From an uncultured Gammaproteobacteria bacterium (lineage in GTDB: Bacteria; Pseudomonadota; Gammaproteobacteria; JAADHQ01), in the NCBI GenBank assembly GCA_947258755.1, contig CAMYJO010000017.1, positions 1 through 64,000 of the forward strand: a stretch of 64,000 bases of DNA. The letters are read 5' to 3'. The position numbers were made by a program, and so were the translations under genes. The notes beneath the pieces were generated by a model, which saw nothing but the letters and a program-made list of their open reading frames with translations, had not been told where the DNA came from and did not search any database. Within the stretch, counting starts at the first letter, position 1; every line of letters starts with the position of its first letter. Positions 31,987-39,996 of this stretch are shown here, one piece after another.

Positions 31987-33087
31987 ATGATAATCGATAC
32001 TGCCAATGCCAATATTTTGATTGTGGATGATCAAGAGATCAACGTCAGACTACTGGAAAAAATCCTGAGCCAGGCGGGTTACCATAATACGACCTGTCTC
32101 ACTGACCCACGTGAAGTCGAAGGACTCTATACCAGCCAACAGTTTGACCTGATCCTGCTGGATATACGCATGCCCCATATGGATGGCTTCGAGATCCTGG
32201 AAAGACTCAAACACATACACACCGATGCCTTCATTCCAGTCCTGGTTCTGACCGCTCAGAACGACATGGAAACCAGGTTACGCGCACTGGAACTCGGCGC
32301 CAAAGACTTCCTGACCAAGCCCTTTGACCAGACGGAAGTACTGCTGCGCATCAATAATCTGCTCGAAATCCGTTTAATGCATCAGCAACAGCGTAATATC
32401 AACAAGATCCTCGATGAACGCGTGAAAGAACGTACGCAAGAATTGAACGAAACCCGCCTGGAAGTCATTCGCCGTTTGGGCCGAGCCGCCGAGTTCCGCG
32501 ATAATGAGACCGGCTATCATATTATCCGCATGAGTAAATTCTCACAGATCATTGCCCGTAACTTCGGTCTCGGCGAGGAGGAAGCGGACCTGATACTAAA
32601 TGCCAGTCCGATGCACGATATAGGCAAGATCGGCATCCCCGATAACATTCTGCTGAAACCCGGCAAGCTCGACAAGCGGGAATGGGAAATCATGAAAACA
32701 CATGCCGCCATCGGTGCCGAGATCCTGTCAGGCCATGACTCGGAGCTGATGGTGATGGCGCGCCAGATTGCCCTCAACCATCATGAAAAATTTGATGGCT
32801 CAGGTTACCCCAACGGTCTATCCGGCCTTGATATCCCGGTATCAGCAAGAATCGTCGCACTCAGTGATGTGTTTGACGCCCTGACGTCTGAACGTCCCTA
32901 TAAAAAGGCATGGCCGATCGAGGATGCCGTCGCCGAAATCAGGAAATGTTCTGGCCTGCATTTTGACCCTGAGCTAGTCGAGGTCTTCCGCCAAAGCCTG
33001 CCTGAAATGCTTGAGGTACGTAACCTTTATCAGGAACAGGAACAGGATTTCGACAAAAACACCTTCAAGGAATTTCTACCCCTATAG
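31987..33087 (+). CDS. Response regulator with HD-GYP phosphodiesterase domain
   Basis: A 366-residue RpfG-like protein. The receiver domain (about 6-125) has the phospho-acceptor Asp59 in [10 protein letters not shown] and the conserved Lys in TKPFDQ. A coiled linker (about 130-160) joins it to an HD-GYP domain (about 165-345) with HDIGKIGIP (His-Asp about 210-211) and [16 protein letters not shown]. The full motif set predicts active hydrolysis of cyclic di-GMP. No histidine kinase is adjacent, so the partner must be elsewhere. Confidence 0.93.
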   Translation: MIIDTANANILIVDDQEINVRLLEKILSQAGYHNTTCLTDPREVEGLYTSQQFDLILLDIRMPHMDGFEILERLKHIHTDAFIPVLVLTAQNDMETRLRALELGAKDFLTKPFDQTEVLLRINNLLEIRLMHQQQRNINKILDERVKERTQELNETRLEVIRRLGRAAEFRDNETGYHIIRMSKFSQIIARNFGLGEEEADLILNASPMHDIGKIGIPDNILLKPGKLDKREWEIMKTHAAIGAEILSGHDSELMVMARQIALNHHEKFDGSGYPNGLSGLDIPVSARIVALSDVFDALTSERPYKKAWPIEDAVAEIRKCSGLHFDPELVEVFRQSLPEMLEVRNLYQEQEQDFDKNTFKEFLPL

Positions 33088-33213
33088 ATAGCCTCCCTTG
33101 CCCGCCATAGGCATCGACAGCTGATATGGCCATGCGCGCAGAACAATCATAAGCATTTAAATCAATAACTTGGGATTAAACCGCGAAAATAAACCAAAAA
33201 ATTTCATGACACC

Positions 33214-33240
33214 TGTCAACCGATTTGCCGCTGATACGTT
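33214..33240 (+). promoter_or_regulatory. Candidate ECF-sigma promoter (AAC-N16-CGTT)
   Basis: TGTCAACC at 33214-33221 and CGTT at 33237-33240, with 16 bases between AAC and CGTT, resemble the AAC/CGT core of promoters read by ECF sigma factors. It lies 41 bases before the repeat-protein start and upstream of the linked sigma gene, so autoregulation is possible. One site only, so the match could be chance. Confidence 0.3.
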
Positions 33241-33281
33241 TTAACAGGGGAGAACACAATTCGAACAACAGGAGAAATAAC

Positions 33282-33687
33282 ATGAAATACAGCATTCTGA
33301 GTATTGCCAGCATTTGCGCCCTCGGCCTCAGCAGCACCCTACTTGCCGCTAGCGATGACCGCGGTCAACGCATTGAAGACCGCATGGACCAACGCGGTGA
33401 TCGTATCGAACAACGTCTGGACTTACGTGGTGACCGTATCGAAGGACGACTCGATGCCCGCGGCGACCGTATCGAGGATCGATTTGACAGACGCGCACAG
33501 CGATAATGGCAAGGATGGCCTGGCTGCTCGTTTACAAAACCGTGGCGACATGATCAACAAGCGCCTGGACAGAAAAGGCGATCGCGTCAATTCACGCCTT
33601 GATCGTAGAGGTGCACGCATCAATGATCGCATGACTCGTCGCGGTGAATTTGCCCATCGTCGTATTGACCGACGTCAAGGTCGGTAA
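33282..33687 (+). pseudogene. Exported 11-residue-repeat protein, reading frame broken
   Basis: The ATG at 33282 (AGGAG 10 bases upstream) begins a signal peptide (about 1-22) followed by charged units of 11 residues of the type DxRGDRIExRL, three full copies. The frame stops at TAA 33504-33506. The same repeat then continues in the +1 frame from about 33505 (NGKDGLAARLQNRGDM, then DRKGDRVNSRL, DRRGARINDRM) to the TAA at 33685. A one-base shift near 33500-33505 joins them into one protein of about 134 residues. Eleven-residue periodicity suggests a hendecad helix or coiled coil. It may be a real mutation, a sequencing error or, less likely, programmed frameshifting. Confidence 0.75.
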
Positions 33688-33698
33688 GCTTACTGGCA

Positions 33699-34307
33699 AT
33701 GCGCTGTAGAATGCAGCATGATGATATTGCAGGTGAAACAGGCATTAAGGAAAATATTCTGGACAACACTCAGGCACTTAACCAGTTTCTGGCCGGCGTC
33801 GAACGCAAGGCCTTCAAGATCGCTGAATTTGCTGTCGGCAATCGTGAAGAGGCGCTGGACATTGTCCAGGACAGCATGCTGGGCCTGGTGCAGAAATATG
33901 CCAATAAACCCAGCGAGGAATGGAAACCTCTGTTTTACCGAATATTACAATGCCGTATTCGTGACTGCTATCGTAAAAACAAGGTCCGTTCGCGATGGAT
34001 GGGCTGGTTAAAATTTCGTCATCAAGATGATGGCGAGGAACAGGGCAATCCTATCGAAGATGTGGCCGACCCTGTTGCCAGGGAACCGCTACAAACGATT
34101 GCCAATGAAGATTCGATCGAAAGACTGGAAGCTGCGATACAACAACTACCGGCGCGACAACAACAGACCTTCATGTTGCGCACTTGGGAAGGACTGAGCG
34201 TGGCGGATACCGCCATTGCGATGTCCTGTTCACAGGGAAGCGTGAAAACACATTACTCACGAGCACTCAGCACACTGCGAAAAACACTGGAGGAACATTG
34301 GCCATGA
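33699..34307 (+). CDS. RNA polymerase sigma factor, ECF-like
   Basis: A 202-residue sigma-70 family protein with only regions 2 and 4. Region 2 is about 35-100 (AFKIAEFAVGNREEALDIVQDSMLGLVQKY and FYRILQCRIRDCYRK); region 4 is about 140-198 with LPARQQQTFMLRTWEGLSVADTA and the helix-turn-helix SCSQGSVKTHYSRALSTLRK. ATGs at 33699 and 33711 are both possible starts. It overlaps the next gene by an ATGA, as sigma/anti-sigma pairs commonly do. The order sigma, small membrane protein, DUF3106 resembles sets known from betaproteobacteria. Confidence 0.9.
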   Translation: MRCRMQHDDIAGETGIKENILDNTQALNQFLAGVERKAFKIAEFAVGNREEALDIVQDSMLGLVQKYANKPSEEWKPLFYRILQCRIRDCYRKNKVRSRWMGWLKFRHQDDGEEQGNPIEDVADPVAREPLQTIANEDSIERLEAAIQQLPARQQQTFMLRTWEGLSVADTAIAMSCSQGSVKTHYSRALSTLRKTLEEHWP

Positions 34308-34651
34308 ACGATGACGAATTCATCAGCCATGTCAAAAAGACACTGGACCAACAGACAAAAGCACTGGACGGCGAAACACTATCTAAGCTTAACCAGGCAC
34401 GGCAGCTCAGCCTGCAGCAGGCGCAACAGCCCCTCAAGCAACGCTCACCATTGGCCTGGGCACCCCTGGGCGGTATTGCCGCAGCGCTGCTGTTGACCAG
34501 TATCTTTATGTTCAAGTCAGACGAATTGACAAACCTGAGTGACAACCCCGTCGATGAGATAGAAATAATCGCCTCTTCTGACAACCTAGACCTGTATGAG
34601 CAACTGGATTTTTATTTATGGCTGCTTGAGGAGAATGCCGGTGCAGTCTAG
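34304..34651 (+). CDS. Putative anti-sigma-like single-pass membrane protein
   Basis: A 115-residue protein beginning at the ATG that overlaps the sigma stop. Residues 1-47 are a charged, helical cytoplasmic segment (MNDDEFISHVKKTLDQQTKALD), one membrane helix is at about 51-70, and a short acidic periplasmic tail follows. Arrangement and topology fit a membrane-bound anti-sigma factor (DUF3619-like), though no zinc-finger motif (HxxxCxxC) is present. Assignment is by position and shape, not by a diagnostic motif. Confidence 0.65.
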   Translation: MNDDEFISHVKKTLDQQTKALDGETLSKLNQARQLSLQQAQQPLKQRSPLAWAPLGGIAAALLLTSIFMFKSDELTNLSDNPVDEIEIIASSDNLDLYEQLDFYLWLLEENAGAV

Positions 34652-34859
34652 CGCAATACTGATAACACTTTGTCTGCTGACCTGCGCACTACCCGCACAG
34701 GCCGAACAGGCAGACGCCGGAGATTTACCCAGTGATGAATTACTCGACTTTCTTGGCCAATGGGAACAAGTCGATGGGCAGTGGATAGACCCGACAGAAT
34801 TACAGGAACTCAGCATGTTGGAGCAAGACAGTATCAAGGGTGAAAGACATGAAGACTAG
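34635..34859 (+). CDS. Small exported acidic protein of unknown function
   Basis: About 74 residues: a signal peptide (SAILITLCLLTCALPAQA) followed by a short acidic mature part with SDELLDFLGQWEQVDGQWIDP. GAGGAG at 34628-34633 could serve the ATG at 34635 or, with better spacing, the in-frame GTG at 34641. It overlaps the previous gene by 17 bases and the next one by about 11, so it is embedded in the operon. I do not recognise a family. Confidence 0.65.
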   Translation: MPVQSSAILITLCLLTCALPAQAEQADAGDLPSDELLDFLGQWEQVDGQWIDPTELQELSMLEQDSIKGERHED

Positions 34860-35406
34860 TTTATTAAAATCAATCCTGGCTATTTGCCTGATGCTATTAC
34901 CCGTCTGGGCGCAAGCCGACAGCGGCGTGGCATGGGACGCATTGAGTGAAAAGGAACGCACCATACTCAAACGCTTTGAGGGTAAATGGGATGACTTAAG
35001 CCCTCAACGTCAGTCACAACTGGAACGTGGCGCGCAACGTTGGCTGGGCATGACAGCCGAGGAACGTAAACGTGCCGGCAAGCGCCTGAAGCACTGGCGT
35101 GGACTAAGTGATGAGCAGCGACAATGGATGCGCGAACGCTTCAAACGCTTTCGCAACCTGCCAGCCGATGAACGCGAACAATTACGGAAAATGTATAAAC
35201 GTTTCTCGCAACTCCCTGAAGAAAAACGTCAGCAAATTATTAAACGCTGGAAAAGCATGCCACCAGAAGAGCGTCAGGCCCTGCGCAAACAACTAAGCCG
35301 CATGACCCCCGAGCAAAGGCGGCAATTCAGGCAGCGCTGGAAATCCATGTCACCCTCTGAACGCAGGGCTATGCGTCAGCGCTTTATGCGTAGACATGCA
35401 CACTAA
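34849..35406 (+). CDS. DUF3106-domain helical periplasmic protein
   Basis: A 185-residue exported protein: signal peptide to about residue 24 (PVWAQA), then an all-helical, strongly basic mature region with repeated units of about 22 residues built on W/F-x-x-[ML]-[STP]-P-x-E-R (for example KSMPPEERQALRK, SRMTPEQRRQF, KSMSPSERRAM). This is the DUF3106 pattern. It resembles periplasmic helical chaperone-like sensors such as CpxP/Spy in being short, helical and charged, but that is analogy only. AAGGG at 34835-34840 favours the ATG at 34849 over the GTG at 34840. Confidence 0.82.
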   Translation: MKTSLLKSILAICLMLLPVWAQADSGVAWDALSEKERTILKRFEGKWDDLSPQRQSQLERGAQRWLGMTAEERKRAGKRLKHWRGLSDEQRQWMRERFKRFRNLPADEREQLRKMYKRFSQLPEEKRQQIIKRWKSMPPEERQALRKQLSRMTPEQRRQFRQRWKSMSPSERRAMRQRFMRRHAH

Positions 35407-35436
35407 TTTCAACCCGATTATTAATTAGGATGGACA

Positions 35437-36306
35437 ATGCGACAACCTACACGTGATGACGCGCATGTCATTGTTTCCATGCCCGGATTGATTCTATATA
35501 GCCTGACTCTGCTGGGCATGAGCCTAGTGACACTGAACGCCAACGCCAGTGGCTCCCTACAGATCCAATACCTGCAGGACTCCAGCAATACCGAGGATAT
35601 CTTTATTGACCTAAATACCGAGCTGAGTAAAAAAGTCTCACTATTTGCCAGCGCGGGTATAACACGCTCACCTGTCGATGCTGCCGACCTGGACCTTGAT
35701 TACCAAAGTCTCGGCCTTGAGCTACAAATAAGTAAGCGCTTTGATGTTGAGTTTGAGATTGGCCAATATGGTCAAGGCAGGGATATCAATGCAGAAACGT
35801 TTGCGACACAGTTACGCTGGGCGACGGACGACTGGTCTTTCAGCTTCAAGCCTCAGTATAACGAATTCGAGGTCTTATTAACCACGCTGAACAGGACTAG
35901 AAAATTCGACAGCACTGGCATCGGCCTAACTTTAGGCTACTACGGCATTGAGAACTGGGAATACACACTGTCATACGATACCTATGACTATTCGTTCGAC
36001 CTGAGAATACTACCGCTGATCGCACGCATCAGAGACATATCTGCGAAAGCGCTGACAGTAGCGTATGGCCTGAAGGATCATGTTGTTAGTGCCGATATCA
36101 CCTACCTGGCCTCACAAACAGATATCACCCTCTCTTATGCCAGAAGTCAATCGGCCATCGACCACACATCATCAAACATTACATCATTGGCATTCGATTT
36201 CTATCATTACCAACCCTACAAACTAGGCATCGAACTCGGCGCTGTCGGCTCCGACATCGACACTGCCAGTTATTATGGCGGCATGACGGCAGGCTACAGC
36301 TGGTAA
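35437..36306 (+). CDS. Predicted outer-membrane beta-barrel protein
   Basis: A 289-residue protein with a signal peptide ending near residue 38 (TLNANAS), after an extended N-terminus. The mature part is a run of short amphipathic strands (SLGLELQISKRFDVEFEIGQYG, LTLGYYGIENWEYTLSYDTYDYSF) and ends in a tyrosine/tryptophan strand, GYSW, as outer-membrane barrels do. AGGATGG lies just before the ATG. It begins 31 bases after DUF3106 and is probably the last gene of the sigma-factor operon. The family is unknown to me. Confidence 0.65.
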   Translation: MRQPTRDDAHVIVSMPGLILYSLTLLGMSLVTLNANASGSLQIQYLQDSSNTEDIFIDLNTELSKKVSLFASAGITRSPVDAADLDLDYQSLGLELQISKRFDVEFEIGQYGQGRDINAETFATQLRWATDDWSFSFKPQYNEFEVLLTTLNRTRKFDSTGIGLTLGYYGIENWEYTLSYDTYDYSFDLRILPLIARIRDISAKALTVAYGLKDHVVSADITYLASQTDITLSYARSQSAIDHTSSNITSLAFDFYHYQPYKLGIELGAVGSDIDTASYYGGMTAGYSW

Positions 36307-36846
36307 TTATTCCTGCAACAAGCGACGGATCATTGATTCCGTCTGTTGATAGCGACCCTCGCCAAAATGATAGTAACGAATCATGCCCTGCTTATCGACC
36401 AGGTACATGGCCGGCCAATAACGGTTTGAATAGCGCTTCCAGATAGCAAAATCATTATCGATGGCAACCGGATATGAAATTTTATTTCGTTTTAAGTAGG
36501 CGCTGATATTGCCGATGTCGGCCTCATGCTCAAACTCGGGGCTATGCACCGCCACGATCTCGAAACCCTGCTGCTGATAGCTTGAGTACCATTGCTTCAC
36601 ATAGGGTTCTACATTGCGACAGTTATAGCAACCATAGGTCCAGAATTCCACCAAAACAACCTTGCCTTTCAGTGCTGAGTTATCCAGCGGTTTGCTATTC
36701 AGCCACCGGCTTGCAGTAATGGAGGGCGCCTTGATATTAACAAGCCGTTCAGCGGCAGATGTATCGATAGCCCGGCTATTAAATACCGCCAATAGTGTCA
36801 GCAGGAGCAACAGGTAAATAACGCCACTGGCAATTTTGCTTTTCAT
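36307..36846 (-). CDS. Membrane-anchored thioredoxin-like (TlpA/redoxin) protein
   Basis: About 179 residues from the ATG at 36846. One N-terminal membrane segment (about 5-24) anchors a periplasmic thioredoxin fold with the redox motif WTYGCYNCRNVEPY, an insert EFEHEADIGNISAYLKRNKISYPVAIDND and the cis-proline region YWPAMYLVDKQG. The family reduces or transfers electrons to periplasmic cysteines. It follows the spondin gene by 51 bases and shares its transcript, so it may act on that protein; the spondin product has two cysteines in its mature part (in QCANIPGPVCHG). Confidence 0.83.
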   Translation of the reverse strand: MKSKIASGVIYLLLLLTLLAVFNSRAIDTSAAERLVNIKAPSITASRWLNSKPLDNSALKGKVVLVEFWTYGCYNCRNVEPYVKQWYSSYQQQGFEIVAVHSPEFEHEADIGNISAYLKRNKISYPVAIDNDFAIWKRYSNRYWPAMYLVDKQGMIRYYHFGEGRYQQTESMIRRLLQE

Positions 36847-36897
36847 TGATTTCCACCATCTGCGCCCTGCGGGCATACCTGCAGGGCGCTTGTGAAA

Positions 36898-37584
36898 TTA
36901 TTCTTGCACACGTACTCGGGTGATTTTTACCATAGCCACCGGGTTACGCCAATCACGTTCGGCTGCATTTAGCTCAACAGCGTCAGCACCATGAGCATGG
37001 ATGCCGGCATGAACATGCACATAGCCTTCACCGTCTTCATCAGGCGAAGGACCTACGCCATGACAAACCGGACCAGGTATATTCGCACACTGCTCATCAT
37101 TCGCTTCACTACCGGCGTCATAGGCGACAACAAAATGTTTAGCTGTATGAAAGCCCCTGGGCAAGGAAACTGATTTCAATGCCATAAAAGCATCATTGGT
37201 CGGGATCAACATGGCCGCCATGCTTAGAAAACGCGCCCGTTTGCCGGCCTTGATGATGATTGTCCGCGACATACCCGGCTCCAACAGAGGCCCTGATGTT
37301 TTTACGCTAAAGGTTTTACCCGTTGCGGTCAGCGCCGTACTCAAGGGTTCTGTGTTGCCACTTTCGGCCAGTGTCGCCAGCTCATCACTGGCAGGTCGTC
37401 CCAGTTTAAATAGCTGCGGCCCACGTTTGTGTGTTGCCAAAAGAATCGGCGTGAAGGATTGGCCACGCGTCAGGTTGGTTACTTTCACTTTATAACTAAT
37501 CGCGTCGGCCTGCACCTGGGTGGAGAAAACGCAGACGGATGCCAGTAGCAGGGCCTGCATTTGTTTCGGTAATGATATCGACAT
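36898..37584 (-). CDS. Secreted spondin-domain protein
   Basis: A 228-residue protein with a signal peptide (about 1-26, VQADA). The mature part is a Spondin_N domain: YKVKVTNLTRGQSFTPILLATHKRGPQLFKLGRPAS, LATLAESGNTEPL and GTSRT-like GMSRTIIIKAG, with the C-terminal YVHVHAGIHA motif rich in histidine. Cys pair in CANIPGPVC. Eukaryotic spondins are extracellular adhesion proteins; bacterial members have no settled role. AGGAG lies 6-10 bases before the ATG, and an inverted repeat and a candidate regulator site lie just upstream. Confidence 0.88.
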   Translation of the reverse strand: MSISLPKQMQALLLASVCVFSTQVQADAISYKVKVTNLTRGQSFTPILLATHKRGPQLFKLGRPASDELATLAESGNTEPLSTALTATGKTFSVKTSGPLLEPGMSRTIIIKAGKRARFLSMAAMLIPTNDAFMALKSVSLPRGFHTAKHFVVAYDAGSEANDEQCANIPGPVCHGVGPSPDEDGEGYVHVHAGIHAHGADAVELNAAERDWRNPVAMVKITRVRVQE

Positions 37585-37596
37585 GGTGATCTCCTG

Positions 37597-37629
37597 TTAT
37601 TATGCAAAGGGTTCTTGAGTGCATAATAA
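37597..37629. repeat. Perfect 10-bp inverted repeat before the spondin gene
   Basis: TTATTATGCA at 37597-37606 and its exact complement TGCATAATAA at 37620-37629, separated by 13 bases. It lies between the histidine kinase stop and the spondin start, ending two bases from the spondin ribosome binding site. It could be an operator or an mRNA hairpin next to the start region. One arm also contains a TATTAT that could serve as a -10 element. Confidence 0.65.
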
Positions 37630-37653
37630 TGAACACCAGCTTTATCAGCGCAG

Positions 37654-37680
37654 TCACGATTTACTCACAAATCTGTCACG
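37654..37680 (-). promoter_or_regulatory. Candidate response-regulator site upstream of spondin gene
   Basis: Three TCAC units at 37654, 37665 and 37676, exactly 11 bases apart on the plus strand. OmpR-family regulators bind tandem half-sites at this helical spacing. The first 21 bases match the site at 39929-39949 in 16 positions. The last unit overlaps the histidine kinase stop codon. The site is 70 bases from the spondin start. Confidence 0.5.
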
Positions 37681-39151
37681 CCTGATGAATAGGTAGATGA
37701 AAACGAAATTCTGTACCCTGATTAATCCTACTGAACGCCTGAATAGTACTGCCATGCAGCTCCAGTATGCGCTTGGTGATCGCCAGGCCCAACCCGGCAC
37801 CACCACTGCTTTGCTGACGACTTTTTTCCGGTCGGTAAAAGCGCTCAAAGATCAACGGCAACTCCTTTTCAGCAATGCCGCAGCCATTGTCTTTGACCTG
37901 CACGGTTACCGCGTCATCTGCGTGAGCCAGGCTAATAATGATCTTGCCGCCATCGGGCGTATAACGAATCGCATTTTCGAGCAGGTTCTGGATTACACGC
38001 TCGATCAAACCCAGGTCCGCATACACAAACGGTAATTGTTGATCAAACTGTGTTTCGACACTGATGTTACGTTTACTGGTCATGATCCAGAACTTGTGGA
38101 TGACATCATGTACCAGCTCCGGCAATGAAAACGCCTCCAGTTTGGGCCGGGTCTCATTCGCATCCAGACGGGCCAGTTCGAACAATTCCGATACCAGATT
38201 GCCGAGACGCTGGCTGTGTTGTAACGCGGTTTCTATATACTGCTGCTTTTCCGCCTCATCCAGCTCATCACTCTTGCGCAGAATGGTTTCCAGGTAACCC
38301 TGCAAGGTCGTTAACGGCGTGCGCAGGTCATGCGATACGTTGGCAATCAATTCACGTCTCTGCCCATCGGCTTGTTTTAGTTTACTCAGTTGTCGGACAA
38401 TCGTATTCGCCATTTCATAAAAGGAGTAAGTCAGATCATCGATTTCATCTGAACACCTGTCATGGCGGATTTTAGAGTCCGATATCGCAGTAAAACCGGA
38501 TTGCTTGAACTGTTCCATCTTGCCTGACAAGGTGGCCAGTCTTTTCGTCATATAACGAAATGCCAACAAGGCCAGCAATAAAGAAAAAACCAACACAATA
38601 ACAATGACCCAGGTGCTGGCATTAATGATATGGCTGCCCATCAAATGTGAGACCACATTACTAAACCTTTCCCCGGCTAGAATAATATACAGATAGCCAC
38701 GGGTCTCTGCACCCTGCTTTAACGACACCACAGAAAATATCTTATTATTACTGATATCGCGTGGGTCTGATCCCTCTATCGGGAAACTGCGCTCACCCTG
38801 AATAAATTCCTTGATCGGTTGCAGATCAATATGCGTACGCACTATTTTTTCATGCGGCGCATTGTAACCAATGATCTTGCCGTCAGCATCAATGGAATAC
38901 AACTCTATGGCCGGGTTAATCTGCATAAAGGTATGAAACAGGTCCTGCAGCCGGTCCTCATAGACCATGCCGTTTTCAAATATTTTATATTCCTGTGCAA
39001 TGTGTGTAGCCAGATCCTTGTTCAGCTTTTGCTGTGTTTCCAATTGATACAGATGATTACTGTACAGATGCAGGAACACCAGCAAGGTCGCCAACAGCGA
39101 AAAAACGGCGAACAGTGTCAGCGCCAGTTTGGAATAGAGGCTTCTAAACAT
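37676..39151 (-). CDS. Two-component sensor histidine kinase (OmpR-partner type)
   Basis: A 491-residue membrane kinase. Two membrane segments (about 8-30 and 172-195) flank a periplasmic sensor domain of about 140 residues. A HAMP domain (about 196-255) leads to HisKA with the phospho-acceptor His in NVSHDLRTPLTTLQGYLETIL (about 273) and an HATPase with NLLENAIRYTPDGG, DNGCGI and GGAGLGLAITKRI. The response regulator gene lies 12 bases upstream. The signal sensed cannot be told. Confidence 0.93.
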   Translation of the reverse strand: MFRSLYSKLALTLFAVFSLLATLLVFLHLYSNHLYQLETQQKLNKDLATHIAQEYKIFENGMVYEDRLQDLFHTFMQINPAIELYSIDADGKIIGYNAPHEKIVRTHIDLQPIKEFIQGERSFPIEGSDPRDISNNKIFSVVSLKQGAETRGYLYIILAGERFSNVVSHLMGSHIINASTWVIVIVLVFSLLLALLAFRYMTKRLATLSGKMEQFKQSGFTAISDSKIRHDRCSDEIDDLTYSFYEMANTIVRQLSKLKQADGQRRELIANVSHDLRTPLTTLQGYLETILRKSDELDEAEKQQYIETALQHSQRLGNLVSELFELARLDANETRPKLEAFSLPELVHDVIHKFWIMTSKRNISVETQFDQQLPFVYADLGLIERVIQNLLENAIRYTPDGGKIIISLAHADDAVTVQVKDNGCGIAEKELPLIFERFYRPEKSRQQSSGGAGLGLAITKRILELHGSTIQAFSRINQGTEFRFHLPIHQA

Positions 39152-39163
39152 AGGAAGAAATCA

Positions 39164-39874
39164 TCATCGGGATGTTTGTTCGTGGAACTTATAACCCACG
39201 CCCCAAACCGTTAGCACATACTCGGGATTGGCTGGGTCGGTTTCTATTTTTGCGCGCAAGCGATTGATATGTGAATTCACGGTATGCTCGTAACCATCAT
39301 GGCCATAACCCCAGATCTGGTCGAGCAGCTGCGGCCGACTATAGACACGCCCTGGGTGGCTGGCAAAGTGTACCAGCAAGTCAAATTCCCTCGCGGTCAG
39401 ATCCACCGTCGCTCCTTTGATAGCGACCTTGCGTTTCTCTATATCGATATCCATAACACCCGCACTGATCTTGTTGTCACTATCATCATTATCAGCAGGG
39501 GCTAATAGGTCGAGGCGTCGGAAAATCGCTTTTACCCGCGCCAGCAATTCCCGAATACTGAACGGCTTGGTCATGTAATCATCCGCACCGATCTCCAAAC
39601 CCAGCACCCGATCCAGTTCGGATGTCCTCGCCGTCAACATCAGGATTGGAATATAACCATTTTGCTGTCTGATCGCGCGGCAGACTTCAATACCATCCAG
39701 TTGCGGTAGCATTAAATCGAGAATAATCAGGTCAAAATCATGTGCCAGCGCCAGCTCTAATCCCTGACGGCCATCACTGGCGACCTGGACCTCACAGGCA
39801 ATATCACCGAGGTTCACCTGTAGCAGGTGAGCTATATCAGCATTATCTTCTATTACAAGTACTTTACGACCCAT
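39164..39874 (-). CDS. OmpR-family response regulator
   Basis: A 236-residue DNA-binding regulator: receiver domain with the acidic pair ED (VIEDNADIAHLL), phospho-acceptor Asp in DLIILDLMLPQLDG (about 52) and TKPFSIRELLARV; then a winged-helix domain with LTAREFDLLVHFASHPGRVYSRPQLLDQIWG and EHTVNSHINRLRAKIE. I chose the ATG at 39874 (MGRKVLVIEDN) over a TTG at 39901. It is the first gene of a regulator-kinase-spondin-thioredoxin run. A direct repeat like that before the spondin gene lies about 55 bases upstream. Confidence 0.94.
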   Translation of the reverse strand: MGRKVLVIEDNADIAHLLQVNLGDIACEVQVASDGRQGLELALAHDFDLIILDLMLPQLDGIEVCRAIRQQNGYIPILMLTARTSELDRVLGLEIGADDYMTKPFSIRELLARVKAIFRRLDLLAPADNDDSDNKISAGVMDIDIEKRKVAIKGATVDLTAREFDLLVHFASHPGRVYSRPQLLDQIWGYGHDGYEHTVNSHINRLRAKIETDPANPEYVLTVWGVGYKFHEQTSR

Positions 39875-39928
39875 GCAGAGACGTGCTCCCAATTGTGACA
39901 AGCAGAATTAATGATAATACCCAAAGCA

Positions 39929-39949
39929 TCACGAAATCATCACAAATAT
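39929..39949 (-). promoter_or_regulatory. Candidate autoregulatory direct repeat before the response regulator
   Basis: TCAC units at 39929 and 39940, 11 bases apart, in a context very like the site at 37654 (both contain TCACGA followed 11 bases on by TCACAAAT). On the minus strand a TATTAT at 39914-39919 lies 9 bases downstream of the site, so the repeat would cover the -35 region. Confidence 0.5.
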
Positions 39950-39996
39950 AGAAGAGCATTGGCACTGAAAGTTCAATTTCAGGCCAGCGGCAGTAG

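Noticed and set aside
33304-33687. Frame starting at 33304 as an independent gene
   Set aside because: Its first ~60 codons merely overlap the signal peptide and repeats of the gene starting at 33282; only the part after 33505 continues the repeat, so it is one broken gene.
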